Source: Streptomyces celluloflavus
GTDB taxonomy: Bacteria; Actinomycetota; Actinomycetes; Streptomycetales; Streptomycetaceae
DNA: 64,000 nt
NCBI GenBank assembly: GCA_000720995.1
Contig: JOEL01000003.1
Location: 248,001 to 312,000, forward strand
Reading direction: 5' to 3'
A program made the translations under genes and the position numbers. The first letter of the stretch is position 1. Every line of letters starts with the position of its first letter. The notes below the pieces were generated by a model, which was given only the letters and a program-made list of their open reading frames with translations, was not told where the DNA came from and did no database searches. This document shows, in pieces, positions 53,862 to 62,455 of the stretch.

Positions 53862-55655
53862 ATGGCCGCTCCGTCCCCGTCCCCGTCCCCCCGGACCTTC
53901 CCCCCGTCCCGCCGCGCGCTCCTCGGCGCCGCCGCCGGGGCCGGAGCGCTGCTGACGCTCGGCGCCGCCCCGGTCCCGGCCCACGGCGGCGGGCGCCGGC
54001 TGCCGTATCTGTTCGACATGGTGCAGGCCAACCCCGGCGAACCCATGACGGAATCCCGCTACAACGATCCACGGACGCTGGCTGACTACGGATACGACGG
54101 CCAGGTGATCAACGAGTTCCGGCCGCCGCACACCGCCGCCACCTTCGACTCGTTCGACGAGCGGATCTTCCCGGCCGGATCGGCGGCCCGAGCCTGGGTC
54201 GAGGACACCGCGCAGCGGATCGACGCGCACATCCGACGGGCGCACGCGGCCGGTATCGGCGCGTACTTCTTCACCGACATCATCGTGCTGCCCCGGCGCC
54301 TCGTGGAGCTCCACGGCGACCGCGTCCTGGACGACGAGGGCCGCATCAGCCTGCACCGGCCGCTGACCCGGCAGATCCACCGGCTGATGCTGCGCGAGGT
54401 GTTCGCGCGCTTTCCCGGCCTGGACGGCCTGGTGATCCGTACCGGTGAGACCTACCTCCAGAACGTCCCGTTCCACACCGGCAACAACCCGATCACCGAG
54501 GGGAGTTCGAGCCATGAGCTGCTGATCGGCCTGCTGCGGGAGGAGGTCTGCGTACGGGCCGGGAAGCGGCTCCTCTACCGCACCTGGTCGACCGGCGGCG
54601 ACCGGCTCCGGGACGATCCCGCGTTCTACCGTGCCGTCACCGACGCCATCGCGCCGCACGAACGGCTGCTGTTCTCCGTCAAGCACACCGCAAGCGACTT
54701 CTGGCGGACGGTCGCGTTCAATCCGACGCTGGGCATCGGCCGGCACCGGCAGATCGTCGAGGTGGAGTGCGCACGCGAATACGAGGCCAAGGGCGCCTGT
54801 CCCGACTACATCGCGGACGGAGTGATCAACGGGTTCGAGGAGTACGGGTCCGGGCCGGGCCCGCGCGGGCTCGCGGATCTCGTGGACAATCCGCTGCTCG
54901 CCGGGGTCTGGACCTGGTCGCGCGGCGGCGGCTGGCGCGGCCCGTACCTCGCCAACGAGCTGTGGTGCGATCTCAACATGCGGGTGATGGCCCGGTGGGC
55001 GCGGGACACCGGGGGCGGTGAGACGGGGGCGTTCGCGGCGTACGCCCGGCGCGTCGGACTGCAGGGTGCCGCGGCCCGCCGGTTCCGGCGCCTGGCGCTG
55101 CTCTCCGCGGCCGGCACACTGCGCGGCCACTACTCCGCGGTCGTCCCGGTGCGCTCGCTCACCTGGACCCGGGACCAGTTCCTCGGCGGCTCCGACAAGG
55201 ACCTGACCGGGGACTTCGGCACGATCCTCGACCGCGGACTGATGTCCGCCGCGCTGGCGGAGAAGGACCACGCCGCCCGCATCTGGCGCGAGATCACCGC
55301 GCTCGCCGACACCCTCCCGCTCCACGACCCCGCCGACCGCCGCTATCTGCGCGTCTCCGCCCGCTACGGCCAGTATCTGTACACCGTCATCCGGCACGGC
55401 TGGCAGGTCATGCTGCGCGGCGTCGCGGGCGACCGCTCCGGCGGCTACGACACGGCCGCGATGGCCGCACATCTGCGGGCGTACGACGCGGCCTGGCGGG
55501 ACTGGCGGCGGCTGGCCGCGCGCGAGCCGTCCTGCGCGACGCTCTATCAGCCGCTCGGCTTCGGCAAGAAGGACGCGAACGGCGTCTACGAGGCCGATCC
55601 GGAGCACGGTATGGGCCCGTCCGTCGACCGCTACCGGGCGCTGCTCACGCGCTGA
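53862..55655 (+). CDS. Secreted Tat-type glycosidase-like protein
   Basis: A 597-residue protein with a twin-arginine signal (SRRALLGAAAGAGALLTLGA). The body looks like a TIM-barrel hydrolase: YGYDGQVINEF, DAHIRRAHAAGIGAYFFTDI, GLDGLVIRTGETYLQNVPFH, RLLFSVKHTASDFW and QIVEVECAREYEAKG. The last two resemble alpha-glucuronidase-type (GH67-like) proteins, but I cannot assign a family firmly. A helical domain follows from about residue 390. ATG at 53862 has GGAGG 4 bp upstream. It heads a block with GH29 and GDSL enzymes. Confidence 0.7.
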   Translation: MAAPSPSPSPRTFPPSRRALLGAAAGAGALLTLGAAPVPAHGGGRRLPYLFDMVQANPGEPMTESRYNDPRTLADYGYDGQVINEFRPPHTAATFDSFDERIFPAGSAARAWVEDTAQRIDAHIRRAHAAGIGAYFFTDIIVLPRRLVELHGDRVLDDEGRISLHRPLTRQIHRLMLREVFARFPGLDGLVIRTGETYLQNVPFHTGNNPITEGSSSHELLIGLLREEVCVRAGKRLLYRTWSTGGDRLRDDPAFYRAVTDAIAPHERLLFSVKHTASDFWRTVAFNPTLGIGRHRQIVEVECAREYEAKGACPDYIADGVINGFEEYGSGPGPRGLADLVDNPLLAGVWTWSRGGGWRGPYLANELWCDLNMRVMARWARDTGGGETGAFAAYARRVGLQGAAARRFRRLALLSAAGTLRGHYSAVVPVRSLTWTRDQFLGGSDKDLTGDFGTILDRGLMSAALAEKDHAARIWREITALADTLPLHDPADRRYLRVSARYGQYLYTVIRHGWQVMLRGVAGDRSGGYDTAAMAAHLRAYDAAWRDWRRLAAREPSCATLYQPLGFGKKDANGVYEADPEHGMGPSVDRYRALLTR

Positions 55656-55736
55656 CCCCACCACACCGGCCGCGCGCACCGCCCGTCGACAACTTCCCCT
55701 CCCGCACCGCACCTCCCTCGCGACAGGAGGCACACC

Positions 55737-57233
55737 GTGCATCACCGTTCCCTGGCCCGCAGATCGCTGCTGGCCGGTGCCGCGTCCCTGGGCGCCGCGG
55801 CCGCCCTGCCGCCCCGGCCCGCCACCGCGGCGCCCCTCCCCCGGGGCGCCGCCGACCACCACCACCGCTACGAGCCGACACCGGAGTCGCTCGCCCGGCA
55901 CCGCACCGCCACCTGGTTCCGGCGCGACAAATTCGGCATCTTCCTGCACTGGGGCGTCTACGCCGTACCGCACTGGGGCGACGACGACTGGAGCTCCGAG
56001 TGGTACCTCTACGCGATGAACGCCTCCGCCAAGGGCGGTGTGTACGAGCGGCACCGCCGCGTCTACGGCGCCGGCTTCCCCTATGACGCCTTCATCCCGC
56101 GCTTCACCGCCGAGCGCTACGACCCACGGTCCTGGGTCCGGCTCTTCGAACGGGCCGGCGCCCGCTACTTCGTCCTCACCGCCAAGCACCACGACGGCTT
56201 CCAGCTCTTCCCCAACACCGCCTCCGACCGCCACTCGGTGGCCCTGGGGCCGCACCGCGATCTGGTCGGCGACCTCTTCCGGGCGGCGCGCGGGACGCGG
56301 CTGAAGCGCGGCCTGTACTACTCGCTCGGCGAGTTCTACCACCCCGCGCTGGGGACGCCGCCGGTCAACCCGTACACCCACGAGCCCGTCCCGTACACCG
56401 GCTACCGGCCGGTCGACGACTACGTCCGGCAGTACGCGCACGTCCATCTGCGTACCCTCGTCGACCGCTACGACCCGGACCTGCTCTGGGCCGACGGCCA
56501 GGGCAGCCATGACTTCGCCGGCGGCGCGGGGCACATCTTCCGGCCGGCGCGCTGGGACTGGCGCGGTGACGAGATCCTGGCCCACTACTACAACCACGCC
56601 GAACTCCGTCCGCACCCCAAGGAGGTGGTGGTCAACGACCGGTTCACCGCCTCGCACGCCGACTACGCCGTGGTGGAGGGCGACAAACCGTCCTATCCGC
56701 TGCGGACCGGCCCCTGGGAGGCGTGCCTGACCATGAGCCGGTCCTGGGGCTACATGGATCCCACGTACCGGATCAAGCCGGCGGTGCAACTGGTGCGGCT
56801 GCTGGTCGACATCGTGGCGAAGAACGGCAATCTGCTGCTCAACATCGGCCCCCGCCCGGACGGCACCATCCCCGGCTGGCAGCGCGAGCGGCTGCTGGCG
56901 ATCGGGGCCTGGCTGGCGGTCAACGGCCGCGCCGTGTACGGATCGAGGCCGTGGCACCGGGCCGAGGACGGTGCCGTGCGGTACACGGTGGGCGAGGACG
57001 GCGCGTTCCACATCATTCCGCTCAGCCGGCCGTCCGGCCGCCTCTCGCTCCCTGCCGATCTGCCGCTGCGCGACGGCGACCGGATCCGGCTGCTGGGCCA
57101 TCCCGGCGGACCGCTCGACTGGCGCCGTACGGCGGACGGCTGCGAGATCACGCTGCCCACCGGCGGCCCGCCCGGCCCCGGGGGCCCGGAGTTCCCGGTC
57201 GTCCTGCACGCCGTACGGGGAGCGGACCGATGA
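55737..57233 (+). CDS. Secreted GH29 alpha-L-fucosidase
   Basis: A 498-residue enzyme with an N-terminal secretion signal (RRSLLAGAASLGAAAALPPR; Tat-like). The GH29 catalytic domain is clear: WFRRDKFGIFLHWGVYAVPH, RYFVLTAKHHDGFQLFPN, DRYDPDLLWADGQ with the nucleophile Asp, and LLVDIVAKNGNLLLNIGPRP. A C-terminal beta-domain follows. It removes alpha-L-fucose from glycans outside the cell. GTG at 55737 has AGGAGG upstream; the stop overlaps the next ATG. Confidence 0.93.
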   Translation: MHHRSLARRSLLAGAASLGAAAALPPRPATAAPLPRGAADHHHRYEPTPESLARHRTATWFRRDKFGIFLHWGVYAVPHWGDDDWSSEWYLYAMNASAKGGVYERHRRVYGAGFPYDAFIPRFTAERYDPRSWVRLFERAGARYFVLTAKHHDGFQLFPNTASDRHSVALGPHRDLVGDLFRAARGTRLKRGLYYSLGEFYHPALGTPPVNPYTHEPVPYTGYRPVDDYVRQYAHVHLRTLVDRYDPDLLWADGQGSHDFAGGAGHIFRPARWDWRGDEILAHYYNHAELRPHPKEVVVNDRFTASHADYAVVEGDKPSYPLRTGPWEACLTMSRSWGYMDPTYRIKPAVQLVRLLVDIVAKNGNLLLNIGPRPDGTIPGWQRERLLAIGAWLAVNGRAVYGSRPWHRAEDGAVRYTVGEDGAFHIIPLSRPSGRLSLPADLPLRDGDRIRLLGHPGGPLDWRRTADGCEITLPTGGPPGPGGPEFPVVLHAVRGADR

Positions 57234-58576
57234 GGCGGCAGGGCGGGCTGCGCCGTTCGGCCGCCCGCGTGCTGCTGCCGGTGCTGGCACTGGTCCTGAC
57301 GGTGCTTCCGCTGCCGGGGGCGACCGCGGCACCACGGCCGGCGGTCCCGGGGCGGGCGGCGGTACCGTCCGGTGCCGTCCCGGCCGCCGCGCGCCCGCCG
57401 CACCACTGGGTGGGCGGCTGGGCCACCGCCCTGACCCCGCCCGGCAGCAGCGGCCTGTCCGCCACCGGCTTCGCCGACCGGACCGTCCGGATGGTCGTCC
57501 ATCTCGCGGCCGGCGGCGACCGGATCCGGCTGCGCCTGTCCAACGCGTACGGCACCCGTCCGCTGGACCTGGGCGCGGTGACCGTCGCCCGGCGGTCCGC
57601 GGGCGCGGCCACCGTGCCCGGGACCCGGCGCGCGGTGACCTTCGGCGGGCTACGCTCGGCAGCCGTCCCGGTGGGCGCGGAGGCGGTCAGCGATCCCGTA
57701 CCGCTGCGCGTCGCCGCGGACCGCGATCTGGTGGTGAGCGTCCATCTGCCGACGCCGACCGGCCCCACCACCTGGCACGGCTGGGCCAAGCAGACCAACT
57801 ACCTCTCCACACCGGGCGACCACACCGGGGACGAGGACGGCACGGCCTTCCCCGAAGAGGCCACGTCCTGGTTCTTCCTCCACGGGGTGGACGTGTCCTC
57901 CACCGTCGCGGCGCACACGGTCGTGGCCTTCGGCGACTCCATCACCGAGGGCGGCGCCATCCCCGACGAAGTCAACCTCCGCTGGCCCGACATACTCGCC
58001 CGGCGGCTGGCCGACGGCGCGCGGCCCGGCCGGGGGCTCTCCGTCGTCAATGCCGGGATCGGCGGCAACCGGCTGCTGAGCGACGCCGGGACCGCGGTCG
58101 AGGGCCGGATCAACCTCGGGGTCAACGCCGAGGCCCGCTTCGCCCGCGATGTGCTCGACCGTCCCGCCGTATCGGCCGCGATCGTGCTGCTGGGCACCAA
58201 CGATCTGGGGTCGGACAGCGGCGTGCATCCCGGCTCCGCGCTGACCTCCGGTGAACTGATCGCGGGACTAGCCTCGTTGGCGGACCGGGCGCACGCCGCG
58301 TGGATCGCGCTGCACGCCGGCACCATCACCCCGAACACCAAACTCACCCCCGCCGCCGAACGCATCCGGGTCACGGTCAACCGGTGGATCCGCACCGGGC
58401 ACGCCTTCGACGGCGTCATCGACTTCGACGCGGCACTACGCGACCCGGCCGCACCACAGCGCCTGCTGCCCGGCTACGACAGCGGTGACGGCGTGCACCC
58501 GAATATCGCCGGTATGCGGACGATGGCACAGACGGTGGATCTGCCGGCGCTGAGCCGTCCGCCGGTGGCGGGCTGA
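57230..58576 (+). CDS. Secreted SGNH/GDSL hydrolase
   Basis: A 448-residue secreted esterase-type enzyme. It has a signal peptide (VLLPVLALVLTVLPLPGATA), an N-terminal beta-rich domain (HHWVGGWATALTPPGSSG; RIRLRLSNAYGTRPLDLGAV) and an SGNH domain: block I VVAFGDSITEGG, block II GIGGNRLL, block III LLGTNDLG and block V DGVHPN with catalytic Asp/His. Such enzymes deacetylate or de-esterify polysaccharides. Its ATG overlaps the fucosidase stop, so the two are coupled. Confidence 0.93.
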   Translation: MRRQGGLRRSAARVLLPVLALVLTVLPLPGATAAPRPAVPGRAAVPSGAVPAAARPPHHWVGGWATALTPPGSSGLSATGFADRTVRMVVHLAAGGDRIRLRLSNAYGTRPLDLGAVTVARRSAGAATVPGTRRAVTFGGLRSAAVPVGAEAVSDPVPLRVAADRDLVVSVHLPTPTGPTTWHGWAKQTNYLSTPGDHTGDEDGTAFPEEATSWFFLHGVDVSSTVAAHTVVAFGDSITEGGAIPDEVNLRWPDILARRLADGARPGRGLSVVNAGIGGNRLLSDAGTAVEGRINLGVNAEARFARDVLDRPAVSAAIVLLGTNDLGSDSGVHPGSALTSGELIAGLASLADRAHAAWIALHAGTITPNTKLTPAAERIRVTVNRWIRTGHAFDGVIDFDAALRDPAAPQRLLPGYDSGDGVHPNIAGMRTMAQTVDLPALSRPPVAG

Positions 58577-58697
58577 GCGGTCCCCCGGCATGCTCCGGCT
58601 CCTTGCCGGGCCGGTCCGCGCACCGGGGAAGACCGGGGCCGGCGCCGCTGTGGGAACCGGTGCTGTCGGTCTCTGTCCGCACCCCGTTCCGAGGAGC

Positions 58698-59076
58698 ATG
58701 ACCGTGAGCCTGTACGACATCCCGCCACGCACCCTGACCGGTGAGCCCGCATCGCTCGCCGACTACCGCGGCCGGGCCCTACCGGTGGTAAACGTGGCGG
58801 CCAAGTGCGGGCCGCCCCGCAGCACTCCGGGCTGGAGCGGCTACAGGAGCGCCACGCGGACCGCGGCTGCAGCGTGCTCGGCTTCCCCAGCCACCAGTTC
58901 GCGGGCCAGGAGCCCGGCACCGCCGAGGAGATCGCCGCGTCCTGCGCCACGACGTACGGTGTCGGCTTCCCGTTGTTCGAGAAGACCGATGTCAATGACG
59001 TGGAGCGGCACCCGCGGTACGCGGAGCAGGCCGCCGCCGAGGACGCGGCGGGGCGTCCGGGGATGCGCAGGGGAGC
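58698..59076 (+). pseudogene. Glutathione peroxidase, frameshifted N-terminal part
   Basis: From the ATG at 58698 (GAGGAG upstream) the frame encodes MTVSLYDIPPRTLTGEPASL, ADYRG and NVAAKCG, the glutathione peroxidase start with its Cys. Near 58810 homology moves to another frame: PQHSGLERLQERHADRGCSV, FAGQEPGTAEEIAASCATTY and GFPLFEKTDVN. Homology ends around GRPGDAQ at 59076 in a third frame. The C-terminal part appears 1.25 kb away at 60324-60458. Confidence 0.8.
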
Positions 59077-59428
59077 TTCGACGTTCTCGGCGAGGTCGCG
59101 TAAGACATCCGCTACACCGGCGGCCCACCAACCGCGACCGTCCTCGACCGTGCCGTGCATGCCCTCGGAACTTGAGGTGTTCGATGCGGCCGCCGACACG
59201 TACAACACCGGGACGCGGACCGTGCCGGCAGGCTGCCGGCTCTGGGAAGCGAACCGCGCCCCACCCATGTCGCCACCGGCCGAGCCCGCCTCACCGAAGC
59301 CTTCTCAGCATGATCGGGGACTGTAGCGGAGTTAATACACCTGCCCGGCGTACGCACCACGTCGGGGCGGGAATGACTCCGACTGACAGTCAATGGCGTG
59401 TCCGGACACCCGAGTTGGAGGCAATCAA
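59077..59428. other. Decayed sequence after the peroxidase remnant
   Basis: One frame reads GSFDVLGEVA, a stop, DIRYTGGPPTATVLDRAVHA and another stop. This looks like the tail of some other gene broken by stops, but I cannot name it. No intact gene. Confidence 0.4.
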
Positions 59429-59662
59429 ATGGCTGACAGGGTCAGTGGCGTAGTCCGGTGGTACAACCAAGCCCGGGGCGTCGGGTACATCGACGGGGAC
59501 GACGACCTCGAAGTGCGGGTGGACCGCCGGTCCATCGAGCACGGAACCTTCGTCGTCGAGGGCTTGCGGGTGACCTACGTGCCCGTGGAAGACGAAAACG
59601 GCTGGCACGCGGAACACCTGACCATCGTCAGGCACTCCCCGGGAGCCGCCCACCACGAGTAA
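59429..59662 (+). CDS. Cold-shock-domain-like small protein
   Basis: A 77-residue protein with an S1/CSD-like fold pattern: RVSGVVRWYNQARGVGYIDG corresponds to the cold-shock RNP1 region (GxVKWFNxxKGFGFI), followed by DLEVRVDRRSIE and a final strand. The aromatic positions of RNP1 are only partly kept, and RNP2 is weak. It may bind single-stranded nucleic acid. ATG at 59429 has GGAGG 7 bp upstream. Confidence 0.7.
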   Translation: MADRVSGVVRWYNQARGVGYIDGDDDLEVRVDRRSIEHGTFVVEGLRVTYVPVEDENGWHAEHLTIVRHSPGAAHHE

Positions 59663-59804
59663 CCCGCACATCCGGGTTCGTCGACCGACCGCTCGACATG
59701 ACCGTGGCCGTACTCTCCGACACCCGGCACTTCTTCCACTCGTAACCGGCCGGTGAACTCGGCCGCATGTTGACCGCGCCGGCAACCAGGAGCGTTCCCG
59801 CACC

Positions 59805-60161
59805 ATGACGGAATCCGCCGCCCGCATCCGCGAGCTGAACCTCTACCGCCGGTACTTCGACCTGGTGTCCACCGGAAAGAAGACCACCGAGGTACGGGTG
59901 AAGTACCTGTACCTCGCCGACCTCGCCGCGGGCGACGTGATCCGCTTCCGGATCAAGGGCACCGACGAGACATGCGACGTACTCGTGAAGAAGATCACGG
60001 AGTACCCCGACTTCGAGGCTCTGCTCGACGGCGAGGGAGCGGCGAACGTCGACCCGACGGTGACCCGTGAGGAACAGCTCGCCAACATCCGCACCATCTA
60101 CCCGCCCGGAAAAGAAGCGCTCGGCACCCTCGCGATCAAGATCGAGCTGCTTACTCCCTGA
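59805..60161 (+). CDS. ASCH-domain protein
   Basis: A 118-residue protein starting with RELNLYRRYFDLVSTGKKTT then EVRVKYLYLADLAAGDVIRF, a textbook ASCH domain with the conserved Gly-Lys-Lys-Thr/Glu surface. Some ASCH proteins hydrolyse N4-acetylcytidine; others may bind RNA. No activity can be fixed from sequence alone. A hairpin terminator follows at 60233. Confidence 0.88.
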   Translation: MTESAARIRELNLYRRYFDLVSTGKKTTEVRVKYLYLADLAAGDVIRFRIKGTDETCDVLVKKITEYPDFEALLDGEGAANVDPTVTREEQLANIRTIYPPGKEALGTLAIKIELLTP

Positions 60162-60232
60162 GTACCGCGACTCCCTGGCTAACGCGCCGCTCGTGCTCCC
60201 CCGCGGGGGCGTCGCGGCTCCCGCAGCGCAGA

Positions 60233-60258
60233 GCGCCCCCGGCGTTGGCCGGGGGCGC
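60233..60258. terminator. Hairpin terminator after the ASCH gene
   Basis: A perfect 11-bp stem (GCGCCCCCGGC and its complement) with a GTTG loop, 72 bp after the ASCH stop. Confidence 0.7.
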
Positions 60259-60323
60259 CGTGCCGACTACCCGTAGGGCACTACGGCTCCGTGGCCTGGC
60301 CAGGTCAGCCCAGGTCACGGGGG

Positions 60324-60458
60324 GTGAGTTCATTGGAGAGGAAATCCGAGAAGGTCCTCGTCGGCCCCCGAGGCGAGATCGTGGGCCGCATCCGGCCGCG
60401 CGCCGATCCCGGGGGCAATGAGCTGGTCGAGGCCATCAAGGCGGCTCTCCCGGCCTGA
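60324..60458 (+). pseudogene. Glutathione peroxidase, detached C-terminal part
   Basis: A 44-codon frame whose last 35 residues, EKVLVGPRGEIVGRIRPRAD then PGGNELVEAIKAALPA, match the normal C-terminus of glutathione peroxidase (EKFLV-x-x-xG-x-x-xxRFxP). It lies downstream of the frameshifted N-terminal part on the same strand. The two fit end to end if 59077 to about 60350 is removed. Confidence 0.7.
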
Positions 60459-60716
60459 CCGCCAGCGGGAGGCACCACCGGGTGGCCGGTCCGTGCCCCA
60501 GGGGACGGGGACCGGCCGTACAGCCGAGCCGCCGCCCGGCACCGCGTCGGCGACACCGCAGTCCCAGCAGTCCCAGCGGCCCGAACGTCACTCTTACAGG
60601 CGAACTAGACTGTCCAAACCACCCGAAAGCGTGAGGTGCGCCCTGAAACCGCACGGCGAATGTGGCCGCGACCCGAATGGTCGTGGCCACGTCGCCGCCG
60701 AGGAGAAGCGGGACCG

Positions 60717-62435
60717 ATGCCGCAGCCCCCCTACGCCCCCGATTCCACCGTCCCGCACGGGCACCCCGACGCCACCGCCGAGCTGGCGGAACGGACCGCG
60801 CAGAGTCTGCGCGATCTGGCCGGCGGCCCGATCTCCCGGCTTCCGCAGCTCCTGGAGGCGATGGTCGCGGTCGGCTCCGATCTGAACCTGCGGGGTGTGC
60901 TGGACCGCATCACGGAGACCGCCGCCTCCCTCACCGGTGCGCGGTACGCCGCCGTCGGTGTCCTCAACGAGGACGGCGACGGGCTCGCCGACCTGATCAG
61001 CTACGGCGTGTCCGCCGCGGACAAGGAGCTGATCGGGCGCATCCCGGACGGTCACAGCGGCATCCTCGGCGCCCTGCTGCACGGCGCGGACGCGGTCCGG
61101 ATCGCCGATGTGCGGGACGATCCGCGGACCTCCGGCCGGCTGCCCAAGGGGCATCCGCCCATCCGGTCCTTCCTCGGCGTGCCCATTCAGGTGCAGGGCG
61201 AGATCTTCGGGAACCTCTACCTCGCGGAGAAGCCGACCGGCGAGTTCAGCGCCGAGGACCTCCATCTGGTGCGGGTGCTGGCCACCGAGGCCGGTATCGC
61301 CATGGGCAATGCCCGGATGCACTCCGCCGCCCGGCAGCGGCGGCGCTGGATCGACGGCGCCGCGTCCGTCACCACGGCGCTGCTGGCCGGCCCGGAGACC
61401 TGTTCGACGACCGAGAACGCGCTGACGGTCGTGGCGGAGAAGGGCCGGGAGCTGGCCGAGGCGGCGACCGGCGCGGTGCTGCTGCCGCACGCCGAGGGCG
61501 GTATGGAGATCGTGGCGATCTCCACCGAGCTGCCCGAAACCGTCCGTGACGAGGCGCACCACGGCACGATCCCGGCGCAGAGCCCCGTGGTGCAGCAGAT
61601 ACGCGCGGGGCTCACCGCCTTCTCCGACGACTTCGCCGCGGACCCGCGCTCGATCTCCCCGATCGCCCGCTACTACGGCCCGGCGATGCTGCTCCCGCTG
61701 CGCAGCAATGGGCGGGTACTGGGCGCCCTGGCGCTCTGCCGACTCTCCGGCGACCGGCGCTTCAGCCATTCCGAGCGGACCCTGGCGACGCAGTTCGCGT
61801 CCCAGGCCGCACTGGCGCTGGTGCTCGCCGACACCCATCGCGACCGCGAACGGCTGGCGGTCTTCGAGGACCGTGACCGGATCGCCTGCGATCTGCACGA
61901 TCTGGTCATCCAGCGGCTCTTCGCGACCGGGATGATGCTGGAGAGCACGGCGCGCAGGGCCGTGACGCCGGAGGTCCGGGAGGGCGTCGACCGAGCGGTG
62001 GACGAGCTGGACGCGACGATCCAGGAGATCAGGACGGCGATCATCGCGCTTCAGCAGGGGCCCTCGGAGGCGCCGCCCGGACTCCGTACCCGCGTTCTCC
62101 AGCAGGTGGGCGCGGCGACCCCGGCGCTCGGTACCCGCCCGTCGGTGCAGTTCGTGGGCCCGGTGGACGCGCGGGTGGGCGAGGCAAGCGGCCACGAGCT
62201 GGTGGCGGCGCTGGGCGAGGCACTGGCGGACCTGGCCGCGGCGGCGCCGGCGGCCCGGACCCGGGTCGAGGTCCTCGTGGACGCCACCGCCACCCTGCCC
62301 GACGGCCGGGCGGGCGTCCGGCTGACGGTGTCGTGCGCGGCGGCCGGGGCGGAACCCGGCGGCGCGGCGGCCGCCGAGGGACCCGGGATGCCGGGCACGC
62401 CCGAGGCGCACCTGGTCTGGGAACGGCCCCTGTAG
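60717..62435 (+). CDS. DevS/DosS-like double-GAF sensor with decayed ATPase domain
   Basis: A 572-residue protein with two GAF domains (about 50-200 and 215-385) of the DevS/DosS type: GARYAAVGVLNEDGDGLADL, IRSFLGVPIQVQGEIFGNLY and YYGPAMLLPLRSNGRVLGAL. Then comes a HisKA_3 helix, RDRIACDLHDLVIQRLFATG, with the phospho-acceptor His. The ATPase end is abnormal: where the N box (EALTNAxRHA) is expected it reads GEALADLAAAAPAAR, and no Asp-x-Gly-x-Gly follows. It may sense gas or redox and act without kinase activity. It has no adjacent response regulator. Confidence 0.85.
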   Translation: MPQPPYAPDSTVPHGHPDATAELAERTAQSLRDLAGGPISRLPQLLEAMVAVGSDLNLRGVLDRITETAASLTGARYAAVGVLNEDGDGLADLISYGVSAADKELIGRIPDGHSGILGALLHGADAVRIADVRDDPRTSGRLPKGHPPIRSFLGVPIQVQGEIFGNLYLAEKPTGEFSAEDLHLVRVLATEAGIAMGNARMHSAARQRRRWIDGAASVTTALLAGPETCSTTENALTVVAEKGRELAEAATGAVLLPHAEGGMEIVAISTELPETVRDEAHHGTIPAQSPVVQQIRAGLTAFSDDFAADPRSISPIARYYGPAMLLPLRSNGRVLGALALCRLSGDRRFSHSERTLATQFASQAALALVLADTHRDRERLAVFEDRDRIACDLHDLVIQRLFATGMMLESTARRAVTPEVREGVDRAVDELDATIQEIRTAIIALQQGPSEAPPGLRTRVLQQVGAATPALGTRPSVQFVGPVDARVGEASGHELVAALGEALADLAAAAPAARTRVEVLVDATATLPDGRAGVRLTVSCAAAGAEPGGAAAAEGPGMPGTPEAHLVWERPL

Positions 62436-62455
62436 CCGTGGGGCGGGCCCGCCCG

